64,000 bases of DNA, taken from Rhizosphaericola sp047606825 (GTDB lineage: Bacteria > Bacteroidota > Bacteroidia > Chitinophagales > Chitinophagaceae). A model generated the notes under the pieces. It worked only from the letters and a program-made list of their open reading frames with translations. It was not told the DNA's origin and did not search any database. Shown piece after piece: positions 35,103-42,836 of this stretch. The DNA lies in contig JASGDY010000001.1 in assembly GCA_047606825.1 (NCBI GenBank), positions 1 through 64,000 on the forward strand, read 5' to 3'. Position 1 is the first letter of the stretch. Each line of letters begins with the position of its first letter. Made by a program: the position numbers and the translations under genes.

Positions 35103-36386
35103 TTATAATGCATCTGCATTGACCCTTGTGGGCGTGTCTTTCCCAGAGATGATGGACTGCGCACTCACGGCGATGGACTTGATGATTTCGGTCATGTTGG
35201 TAATGTCCAGTGTGCTGATTTCGTCGCTGAGTTGATGGTAGTTGGGCTCGTTGTCCATTTTGGAAGTGCTGATTGTGTGTGCCGGAACGCCTTGTCTGGC
35301 AAGGGTTGCGTTGTCGGAACGGTAGAAAAGCTGTTCCGTGGTATAAGGGTCGGGATAGAACTGGAACTTGGAATCTTTGAGGTTGTTTTGCAATATTGCA
35401 CCCATGTCGCTTTTTTCAAAACCAGTGATGTAGGCTGAGTTTCTTCCCCATTTGCTTTCCGTGCCAATCATCTCAATGTTGAACATTGCGACGACCTTGC
35501 TGGGGTCAAACTGCTGGGAAAAATATTGACTGCCAAAACCCCCGACTTCCTCTGCGGTAAATGCTGCGAACACTAGCGTGCGGGCGTTGTCTTTTCTTTT
35601 TTTGTAATAGTTTGCCAAGGCAATGACGGCGGTCGTTCCTGATGCGTCGTCGTTGGCGCCGTTGTAAATACTGTCGGGACTTTTGCTTGGGTCTACACCT
35701 AAGTGGTCATAGTGTCCGGAGAAGATGACATATTCGTCCGGCCTGGTTTTGCCCGGTATGATGCCGACGACGTTTTGCAGTTTTCTTTCTTCCAGCGTTT
35801 GTTCAAGTTGTATGTCAAACGTTGACGGGGCTTGCGTTCCCAATATGAAAATGGTCGTGTACGGACTTTTAAATGTGTTTTGCGTGAAATGGGAAAGTCT
35901 TTTGAAATAAGGTGCAAAAGCAGAATCTACCATTACAATCGTATTGTGTTGGCTATGAATCGCGGTGGCGGCTTTGGAAAACAGCGATTGTCCTTTGTCA
36001 ATGTTTTTGATTGTGTAGCCACTGCTTTGGTTGACATGAATACGTGGTTCCGTGGAGACGACGACAATGTTGTCCGGGTTCAGTTTTTCATTGTTGGCAC
36101 TGGCGTTTAAAGATTGCACGGATGTTTTAAAAACGGAAAATTTTTGTAAAAAAGAATCTTGTCCAGATGCGTGTGAGAGACCGGTCTTTTTGAATTGTGC
36201 AGCGATGAAATCACCGGCGCGGTCAATGTCTGGTGTGAATGCCTTGCGGCCGCGCATGTCGTCCGCCGCCAATGTGGACAATATAGCCCTGACGGAACTT
36301 TCCTGGATTGTTTTGTCCATGTTCTGCGCGTGACTGTGCAAGCTGATGGTAAGCAACGCTATGCTTAATAATTTCAGTTTTTTCAT
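35103..36386 (-). CDS. M28-family metallopeptidase, secreted
   Basis: 427 residues from the ATG at 36386, where a signal peptide begins (MKKLKLLSIALLTISLHSHA); the longer in-frame start at 36434 adds 16 basic residues and is less likely. The M28 core shows the zinc ligands and catalytic residues in SGHYDHLG, NGANDDASGT and FTAEEVGGFGS, then an Asp in MFNIEMIGTES and a late His in PAHTISTSK. Such enzymes are periplasmic or secreted aminopeptidases, or glutaminyl-cyclase relatives; the exact specificity is unknown. Monocistronic by position. Confidence 0.87.
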   Translation of the reverse strand: MKKLKLLSIALLTISLHSHAQNMDKTIQESSVRAILSTLAADDMRGRKAFTPDIDRAGDFIAAQFKKTGLSHASGQDSFLQKFSVFKTSVQSLNASANNEKLNPDNIVVVSTEPRIHVNQSSGYTIKNIDKGQSLFSKAATAIHSQHNTIVMVDSAFAPYFKRLSHFTQNTFKSPYTTIFILGTQAPSTFDIQLEQTLEERKLQNVVGIIPGKTRPDEYVIFSGHYDHLGVDPSKSPDSIYNGANDDASGTTAVIALANYYKKRKDNARTLVFAAFTAEEVGGFGSQYFSQQFDPSKVVAMFNIEMIGTESKWGRNSAYITGFEKSDMGAILQNNLKDSKFQFYPDPYTTEQLFYRSDNATLARQGVPAHTISTSKMDNEPNYHQLSDEISTLDITNMTEIIKSIAVSAQSIISGKDTPTRVNADAL

Positions 36387-36541
36387 TTGGTTGTTTTTGG
36401 TCTTTTTGATTTTTAGATTTATACGAACACGCAAATAAATAATGAAACCGGTTGCCCGTCATTCCGACGAGGGTGCTAATTACGGCAGCGTTCTGTCAAT
36501 ATAATAATTCACACTTAGCAAAGTATAATCCAATATATTAT

Positions 36542-36675
36542 GAAGCTGTTTGAGTTATTTATTTTCTTCTCCGCACAGTCTCCCGCCGTGGCGGGGACTG
36601 TGCGGGAAGGAATACACGTTTTTATGTCTTGGAAGCATATAAAACCGTACAGAAAAACTTAATTCAAACAGTCTC
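36542..36675 (+). repeat. MITE-like palindromic element, copy C
   Basis: Full copy, 134 bp, same orientation as copy A. Left end GAAGCTGTTTGAGTTATTTA, right end CTTAATTCAAACAGTCTC. The central palindrome has CTCCCGCCGTGGCGGGGA, so one arm differs. It lies between the divergent M28 peptidase and ldhA genes. Confidence 0.85.
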
Positions 36676-36764
36676 TATATTTCAACAATCTAAAATTTAC
36701 GTAAAAGTACGATATTATAGTTGTTGTGGAAATGGTTAGTTTTGAAAAAACAAATAGCGTACAG

Positions 36765-37763
36765 ATGAAAATAACATTCTTCTCCACCAAGCCTTACGAC
36801 AAAGCGTTCTTTCAGAAACTCAATGCTGACTTTGGTTTTGAACTGGAGTTTTACGAAACACATTTAGGACCACATGTTACCAACGTCATTCAAGAGTCGG
36901 CTGCGGTCTGCGTCTTTGTCAATGACAAACTGAACAAGCAGGTATTGACTGGACTCGCCGCCAAAGGCGTAAAATATATCGCGCTGCGCTGTGCGGGATT
37001 TAACAACCTTGACGTGGAAGCCGCGAAAACATTGGGTTTGAAAGTATGTCGCGTACCTGCGTACTCCCCGGAAGCCGTGGCGGAACACGCGATGGCGATG
37101 ATACTGACGCTCAACCGTAAAATACACAAAGCCTATAACCGCATCCGTGAGCAGAATTTTTCGCTGAACGGTCTGCTCGGTTTTAATATCCACAAGAAGA
37201 CCATCGGCATCGTCGGCACGGGCAATATAGGACAGGCGTTTGCGAAGATTGCCAAAGGTTTTGGCGCGGAGATAATTGCGTATGACCTGTTTCCCAATAC
37301 GTCGTTGCAGGAGTTTGGTGTGCAATACGTGGACTTGGAGACCTTGTTTTCGCGTTCCGATATTATATCACTGCATTGCCCGTTGCTGGAATCAACCAAA
37401 CACCTAGTCAATGAAAATTCCATCGCCAAAATGAAACCCGGCGTGATGCTTATCAATACCAGCCGCGGCGGTCTGGTTGATACCCAGGCCGCCATCAAAG
37501 CCTTACAGAGCCGACATATCGGGCATCTCGGCATTGATGTGTATGAGCAGGAAGACAAGCTGTTTTTCCGTGACTTGTCCGAATCGATTATCACGGACGA
37601 ACAGTTTCAGATATTGCAGAGTTTTCCCAATGTGTTGGTAACGGCCCATCAGGCATTCTTCACGGAAGAGGCGTTGACGCAGATTGCGCACACCACGTTG
37701 TCCAACCTGTCCTGTTTGGAAAAAGGAGAAACGATAGACGAAAAAGGTGCATTGGTGGTATAG
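36765..37763 (+). CDS. ldhA: D-lactate dehydrogenase-type 2-hydroxyacid dehydrogenase
   Basis: 332 residues from the ATG at 36765 (MKITFFSTKPYD); the in-frame ATG at 36726 adds 13 residues outside the family. The substrate motif LRCAGFNNLDV, the NAD-binding turn GIVGTGNIGQAFAKIAKGFG, and the catalytic Arg, Glu and His in NTSRGGLVDT, GIDVYEQE and TAHQAFFTEEAL are all present. It matches LdhA, which reduces pyruvate to D-lactate in fermentation. A related 2-hydroxyacid substrate cannot be excluded. Confidence 0.9.
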   Translation: MKITFFSTKPYDKAFFQKLNADFGFELEFYETHLGPHVTNVIQESAAVCVFVNDKLNKQVLTGLAAKGVKYIALRCAGFNNLDVEAAKTLGLKVCRVPAYSPEAVAEHAMAMILTLNRKIHKAYNRIREQNFSLNGLLGFNIHKKTIGIVGTGNIGQAFAKIAKGFGAEIIAYDLFPNTSLQEFGVQYVDLETLFSRSDIISLHCPLLESTKHLVNENSIAKMKPGVMLINTSRGGLVDTQAAIKALQSRHIGHLGIDVYEQEDKLFFRDLSESIITDEQFQILQSFPNVLVTAHQAFFTEEALTQIAHTTLSNLSCLEKGETIDEKGALVV

Positions 37764-37860
37764 TGTTAAGTTAAAAGTGTAAACTCAAAAACAAGAAGCC
37801 AGCGGCAGGGCTGTTTATACTATTTTGATTTATATTTTAGCCCAAACATCTATTTGCGCT

Positions 37861-37964
37861 GTTCGGGATTTGCAATCCCGAACGCTCATCCGTGCATTTG
37901 CAATGCGCTGCTATTTGCGGATTGCAAATCCGCCGATACGGCTTCAGAATTACAAATCCTGAAG
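37861..37964. repeat. Cluster of four short palindromes with a shared centre
   Basis: Four palindromes in 104 bases: GTTCGGGATTTGCAATCCCGAAC-type at 37861-37883 (perfect arms), GCATTTGCAATGC at 37894, GCGGATTGCAAATCCGC at 37917, and an imperfect CTTCAG...CTGAAG unit at 37942. All have an ATT(T)-GCA/ACA-AAT centre but different arms. They lie behind ldhA in the ldhA/gltX convergent gap; no gene is present in 37764-38122. Confidence 0.7.
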
Positions 37965-38020
37965 AGCGGAGTAATAAAAATTATTGGTCTATATTGAATT
38001 TCATTATCGTATTATTTTCT

Positions 38021-38068
38021 ACAATATCTCTACTGGTCGGTGTCTTCACCGACCAGTAGAGATATTGT
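38021..38068. terminator. Perfect 22-bp-stem hairpin between ldhA and gltX
   Basis: 38021-38042 pairs perfectly with 38047-38068 around the loop TCTT. It lies between convergent genes and may end both transcripts, although the U-tract is weak. The stem is much longer than a typical terminator needs. Confidence 0.55.
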
Positions 38069-38122
38069 TTGCACATTTTTATACCGTGAAGCGTACAGTC
38101 AACCAACTATTGGCGAAATATA

Positions 38123-39685
38123 TTATTTCGCCGCAAAAGTTTTTTCTATTGCAGCCAGACCATCGTGCAGTCTTGCAATGGATTCTTTCTTGCCGATGAG
38201 TGCCGCAATATCAAAAACATGCGGACCAAACTTGCCGCCGACCAGCATGATACGCAATGGCAGCAGGAGATTGCCGGGTTTTTCAATACCTGCCGCGTCG
38301 GCCGTTTCATTGAAGATATCTTCCAGGTTTTTGGCTATCCAGTTTTGGCTGGCTTCGTAGGCCGGGATTAATTTTTCCCTATAAAAAACGCCGTAGGACG
38401 CATCCCATTTTTTGATGGCGGAAGCAGTGTCAATCGTTGCGGGACGGCGGAAAAAGAAATCGGTCTGTGCAACAAAATCAGGCAACAGCGTGCAACGGTC
38501 TTTGACCATGTCGATGATGCCCGCCAATATTGCATCTCCGTCAATCTGTTTTTCGGTGACGCCGTCCGCCAACAAAAATTGCTTGACGGCCGGTGCGAGT
38601 TCCATGCCGGGCAATTGTTTAATCCATTCTTTGTTGAACCACAATGCCTTGGTAAAGTTAAATTTTGCACCGCCTTTGTGTACGCGGCTGATGTCAAACC
38701 TTTCTATGAGTTCCGAAAGCGTGAATATTTCCTGTTCCGTGCCGTCGTGCCAGCCGATGAGCGCGAGCATATTGGCAAAAGCCTGGGGCAAAAATCCTCT
38801 TTCGCGGAAACCTTCCGTAAACTCGTTGTCGCGCGGGTCGGTCCAGTTCATCGCAAAGACCGGAAATCCGAGTTTAGCACCGTCCCTTTTGCTGAGTTTA
38901 CCTTTGCCGTCGGGTTTCAGTATGAGCGGCAGGTGCGCCCATTCGGGCATGTTTTCCAATCCGAAAAGATATTCCCACAGCTTGATATGCACGGGTGCGC
39001 TCGGCAGCCATTCCTCGCCGCGGAAAGCGTGCGTAATCTGCATCAGGTAGTCGTCCACTACGACTGCCAGGTGATAGGTCGGCATTCCGTCGGCTTTCAG
39101 CAACACCTTGTCGTCGACTTCGGAAGTGTTGAACCGCACGTCGCCGCGTATCAGGTCGTGCAGCGCAACCGTTTCGTTTTCCGGCATTTTGATGCGGACA
39201 ACATACGGCGTGCCGTCGGCGATTTTTTGTTGCGTTTCTTCCGTTGAGAGCGTCAGGGAATTGTTCATTTTTCCCCTTAACGAAAAATCATATTTGGGAG
39301 ACGGGTTTTGTTCCGTTTTGAAATTTTCGCGCATCGCCGCCAGCTCTTCCGGCGTGTCAAATGCGTAATAGGCTTGACCGTTGGCGACCAGTTTTTCCGC
39401 ATATTCGCGGTAGATGGGTTTACGTTCGCTCTGTCGGTAAGGCGCGTAATTGCCGGGTTTGAAAGGGCTTTCATCGGGTTCGAGACCGCACCATTGAAGG
39501 GTTTCCACGATATATTCTTCCGCGCCGGGGACAAACCTTGTTTGGTCCGTGTCTTCGATACGCAGGATAAAATCTCCGCCAAAATGCTTGGCAAACAAAT
39601 AGTTGTATAATGCCGTGCGCACACCGCCCAGATGCAGACCGCCGGTGGGCGATGGTGCGAATCGTGTTCTTACTCTTTTTTCCAT
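38123..39685 (-). CDS. gltX: Glutamyl-tRNA synthetase
   Basis: 520 residues, class I synthetase. The HIGH-type motif is in PSPTGGLHLGGVRTALYN at the N-terminus, DTDQTR follows, and the KMSKS-type motif KLSKRDG is near residue 265. The C-terminal helical anticodon-binding domain ends the protein. It charges tRNA-Glu; whether it also charges tRNA-Gln cannot be read here. A TACCTTTG box ends seven bases before the ATG. Confidence 0.96.
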   Translation of the reverse strand: MEKRVRTRFAPSPTGGLHLGGVRTALYNYLFAKHFGGDFILRIEDTDQTRFVPGAEEYIVETLQWCGLEPDESPFKPGNYAPYRQSERKPIYREYAEKLVANGQAYYAFDTPEELAAMRENFKTEQNPSPKYDFSLRGKMNNSLTLSTEETQQKIADGTPYVVRIKMPENETVALHDLIRGDVRFNTSEVDDKVLLKADGMPTYHLAVVVDDYLMQITHAFRGEEWLPSAPVHIKLWEYLFGLENMPEWAHLPLILKPDGKGKLSKRDGAKLGFPVFAMNWTDPRDNEFTEGFRERGFLPQAFANMLALIGWHDGTEQEIFTLSELIERFDISRVHKGGAKFNFTKALWFNKEWIKQLPGMELAPAVKQFLLADGVTEKQIDGDAILAGIIDMVKDRCTLLPDFVAQTDFFFRRPATIDTASAIKKWDASYGVFYREKLIPAYEASQNWIAKNLEDIFNETADAAGIEKPGNLLLPLRIMLVGGKFGPHVFDIAALIGKKESIARLHDGLAAIEKTFAAK

Positions 39686-39692
39686 GATGGCG

Positions 39693-39700
39693 CAAAGGTA
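39693..39700 (-). promoter_or_regulatory. -7 promoter box (TACCTTTG) of gltX
   Basis: Exact TAnnTTTG match on the minus strand, ending seven bases before the ATG at 39685 and preceded by a T-rich TTTTTACTTTT stretch. Confidence 0.55.
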
Positions 39701-39830
39701 AAAAAGTAAAAAGGTAAAAGTAAAAACGAAAAAAGCTAATTAAGGGTTGGATTTCGCCAGCCTGAAGATCGGAATGGGAATAGCCGCCGGTTTTACCCGC
39801 GAAACGGTTAATGTATGTAATTGTGATGCA

Positions 39831-41312
39831 TTAACCCGACACTTCCACATCCTGCATATCATCCGCGTCCTCGTTGCTCTTCTTTTTCTGGATGCCAAGC
39901 TTTTTGCGGAGAAATTTGCCGACACGGTAGAAATTTTCCTTGCTGAACAATTCCGCATCGTTCATCGCCTTTACCAGCAGGAACATACCGATGGGAAGCA
40001 GTATCTCAGAGGACAGCCACATGCCTTGCCAAGCTGCGACGACACCTTGCTTGGCCGTCTTTTCACCTATCGTATTGAAAAGGTAAAACACGACGAAGAA
40101 GATAATGGCAAACAGCAACGGTGTGCCCAGACCACCTTTGCGTATGATGGAGCCGAGCGGCGCGCCTATCAGGAACAACAGCACGCAGGCAGCAGACAGG
40201 GTAAACTTGCGGTGCCATTCGATTTTGTATTTCCGGAAAGTCTCGTTGGCACTGTTGTAGTCGTTTTTGATAATTTCCGAAGTGTTCTTCATCTGTGAGA
40301 GGCTGCTGGCTACGTGGCGGCTGAGTTCGAGGTTGAGCGAGTCGGAATGCAGTTCTGCAATCGACTTTATGCCCTTTTTGACAGGTGTGTTGTTTTTTGC
40401 CCACATACTGTCCTGATAGCGGTACAGTGCACTGTAAGGTAGAAGTTCACGCCTGGAACGGAAGCTAAAAATCGTGTCGTTTCCTCTTTTCAAGGAATCA
40501 ATCGCCGGGCCCAACTGTCGCAGCGTGAACATTTTGGGATCGGATCGGAATCCTTCCTCGTTGGACTCGTTCATCTTGAGGCTGGACAGGTCCAATACTT
40601 TCCGGTATTCCTTGAACCCCGTGCGCGTGAACTGCGTGTTGAGCGAACCCTGGTTGCCTGCCTCCTCGTATCGCCAGCCATCTTTCAACGCAAAAAGCAG
40701 GTTCAGCTTGTCCGGCGTGCTGGACATGATTCCGCTTTTGGCAATCAGGATATTGTCCTGTAAGCCGTAGTTCTTTTCAAAAATGACGACATCATGGATT
40801 GTCTTGTTGTCCTTGTCCTTTTTGCCGATTTTTATGACAAAACCTTCCAGTTTGTTGTAAAAAGTTCCTTCCTTGATGTCAAATGCTGGCTTGCTCGTGA
40901 TGATGTCGTATTTCAGGCGCGTCATTTTGAGGTTGACGACCGGGATGATATTGTTGGAAAAAAGGAAGGCAACACCACTCAGCAGAAATGTCACGACCAG
41001 CAACGGGCGCATGAACCGAGTCAGCGGGATGCCCGACGACTTGATGGCGACAAGTTCGAACGACTCGCCCAGGTTGCCAAATGTCATGATTGACGACAGC
41101 AGGAGTGCCAACGGCAATGCCAAGGGAATACAAGTCGCGGCCACGTAGCCAATCAAGGTAAATATCGTTCCAATGTCAAGCCCCTTGCCCACCAAGTCGT
41201 CAATATATAGCCAGAAAAACTGCATCACCAGCACAAAAAGCGAAATCAGAAAGGTCGCCACAAATGGTCCGACGAAAGCCCGCAATATGAGTGTATCTAA
41301 TTTCTTGAACAT
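39831..41312 (-). CDS. LptF/LptG-family lipopolysaccharide export permease
   Basis: 493 residues with three N-terminal membrane segments (about 10-35, 48-80, 95-120), a large periplasmic region, and three C-terminal segments (about 360-460), the layout of YjgP/YjgQ permeases. The motif GESFELVAIKSSGIPLTRFMRPL after the second helix is typical. LptF and LptG form the inner-membrane part of the LPS transporter with LptB; which of the two this is cannot be decided. A strong AAAGGAG ribosome site lies before the ATG. The C-terminal tail is charged (KKKSNEDADD). Confidence 0.9.
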   Translation of the reverse strand: MFKKLDTLILRAFVGPFVATFLISLFVLVMQFFWLYIDDLVGKGLDIGTIFTLIGYVAATCIPLALPLALLLSSIMTFGNLGESFELVAIKSSGIPLTRFMRPLLVVTFLLSGVAFLFSNNIIPVVNLKMTRLKYDIITSKPAFDIKEGTFYNKLEGFVIKIGKKDKDNKTIHDVVIFEKNYGLQDNILIAKSGIMSSTPDKLNLLFALKDGWRYEEAGNQGSLNTQFTRTGFKEYRKVLDLSSLKMNESNEEGFRSDPKMFTLRQLGPAIDSLKRGNDTIFSFRSRRELLPYSALYRYQDSMWAKNNTPVKKGIKSIAELHSDSLNLELSRHVASSLSQMKNTSEIIKNDYNSANETFRKYKIEWHRKFTLSAACVLLFLIGAPLGSIIRKGGLGTPLLFAIIFFVVFYLFNTIGEKTAKQGVVAAWQGMWLSSEILLPIGMFLLVKAMNDAELFSKENFYRVGKFLRKKLGIQKKKSNEDADDMQDVEVSG

Positions 41313-41342
41313 GCTCCTTTAAAAAAGTAAAAAATAAAAAGG

Positions 41343-41350
41343 CAAAAGTA
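41343..41350 (-). promoter_or_regulatory. -7 promoter box (TACTTTTG) of the lptF/G gene
   Basis: Exact TAnnTTTG match on the minus strand, 30 bases before the ATG at 41312, within a T-rich stretch. Confidence 0.45.
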
Positions 41351-41562
41351 AAAACGCTTAGTGCCCAATGCCTAAAGCGGAACGTAACTGCCCGAAGATG
41401 CGACTTTTTCTGATATTTACACTTCACAAGGGATAAATTAGTGCTTCAAACCGTGTTGTTAAACCTCACCGCCGCTGGGGCACGCGTGCGCCAGCGGTGT
41501 CATTTGTTCATTGCACTTTTTTATCCCAACATGATTGGTAGGGCTTTTTGTTTTTGACTTTT

Positions 41563-41570
41563 TACTTTTG
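41563..41570 (+). promoter_or_regulatory. -7 promoter box (TACTTTTG) of the 201-residue protein gene
   Basis: Exact TAnnTTTG match in the T-rich run TTTTTGACTTTTTACTTTTG, 16 bases before the ATG at 41587. Confidence 0.5.
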
Positions 41571-41586
41571 GTTTAACATTATTTGT

Positions 41587-42192
41587 ATGGCAAATGTAGA
41601 ATTAAGCGACGAAGAAATCGCCGTCGTCCGCAACGCAGGTTTTCTTTTAACGAAAAATAAAGCGATCCATAAGCTGCAACAGGCCTTGGGGGACATCGCT
41701 GTCCAATACCAACGCATCACGCATAACGGCCAGCCAGCATGGCGGCAACGCTGCATCGTCTCTCCGAAAATCTCCAAAGGAGAACAATACGCTGGCCTGC
41801 CTTACCTCATGCTGGATTATCCGAGAACATTCTCCCATGGGGACACATTTGCGGTCAGGAGCTTTTTCTGGTGGGGCAACTATTTCAGTATCAGTCTGTT
41901 GCTGACCGGGGAAAGCCAGCGGAGACTCCTGCCTGGATTGTGCAACAATCCACTACTAGGCGACTGGCACATAGATACTTCATCCACGCCGTGGCGGCAT
42001 GACTGGAACAAGGACACAAGCCCTCAACTATCTGCAATATCTAACTGGGATGTGTTTCTGCAAGAAGATTTTTTCAAGATATCAAAGCAGCTTGCTTTGT
42101 CGCAATGGCAGGATATGGAGCAATTCTTTGTGGACAATTTTCAACAACTGTGGAAGGCCATCAACTGCCCAGACGACGGAACAAGTCTTTAA
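41587..42192 (+). CDS. Conserved-looking hypothetical cytoplasmic protein
   Basis: 201 residues from the ATG at 41587; the in-frame ATG at 41548 lies inside the promoter region. No signal peptide or membrane segment. Notable text: LPYLMLDYPRTFSHGDTFAVRSFFWWGNYFSISLLLTG and a C-terminal helix. I do not recognise the family. Its last 32 bases overlap the 3' end of the convergent START-like gene, so both stop codons lie inside the other gene. Confidence 0.7.
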   Translation: MANVELSDEEIAVVRNAGFLLTKNKAIHKLQQALGDIAVQYQRITHNGQPAWRQRCIVSPKISKGEQYAGLPYLMLDYPRTFSHGDTFAVRSFFWWGNYFSISLLLTGESQRRLLPGLCNNPLLGDWHIDTSSTPWRHDWNKDTSPQLSAISNWDVFLQEDFFKISKQLALSQWQDMEQFFVDNFQQLWKAINCPDDGTSL

Positions 42193-42544
42193 CCTGGTGG
42201 TCCCACACAAGGGATTCGTCCTTGATGTCGTTTTTTTCCGCAAAAGCCTTGATAATCAAGATAGTCTGATTGGAGATTTCCGCTGTTTCGATGTCAAATT
42301 CAAAATATTCCTCCTTAGCTTCGTGCAGCCATTGGAAGCGTACCAGCTTGTCTTCCTGATGTTCCAGTATCTTGGCCTTGTCCGGCTCGCTCCCGTTCCA
42401 GGAAAAGCTGAAAACGCCATCCCTTTCGGTGACGGAATCGGCAAACCATTCCTGCAAACCCGAAGCCGTGGACAAGAACCCGTACAGTATGGACGGAGAA
42501 CATTTAATCGGATACTCTAGCGTATATAACTGTTTTTTCGCCAT
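42161..42544 (-). CDS. START-like/SRPBCC-domain protein
   Basis: 127 residues with the helix-grip pattern of AHSA1/START-like proteins: YTLEYPIKCSPSILYGFLSTASGLQEWFADSV, then DGVFSFSWNGSEPDKAKIL and a long C-terminal helix. Members bind hydrophobic ligands or act as co-chaperones; the role here is unknown. A cytoplasmic protein of this size is frequent in Bacteroidota. It is convergent with, and overlaps by 32 bases, the upstream gene. Confidence 0.8.
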   Translation of the reverse strand: MAKKQLYTLEYPIKCSPSILYGFLSTASGLQEWFADSVTERDGVFSFSWNGSEPDKAKILEHQEDKLVRFQWLHEAKEEYFEFDIETAEISNQTILIIKAFAEKNDIKDESLVWDHQVKDLFRRLGS

Positions 42545-42836
42545 TCATTTTGTTTTTGGTTTTCCAGTGCTTGCAATGATAGAGTATTTCGGTAGAGAAA
42601 AAAAAATAATTTATGCAAATATTTCTTCTTTTTACTGACAATCATTTTGTTTTCTATATTTTTAAAAGAAAAATAGTACCCGGCAAGCCGTACCTATCCT
42701 CCATATCGATACAGTCGATATAGAAGTAGCAACAGAAAAGTGCTATTTGCAGAAAGTCGCCTGTACTCTATCCTCCAAAACCAGATCGTATGCTCAGGTC
42801 CGACAAGGAGATCCTCCAAGATAAGTCCACAAAGTC

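Noticed and set aside
37861..37964. Short palindrome cluster as a CRISPR array
   Set aside because: Units differ in arm sequence and length, spacing is irregular, and no cas gene is near.
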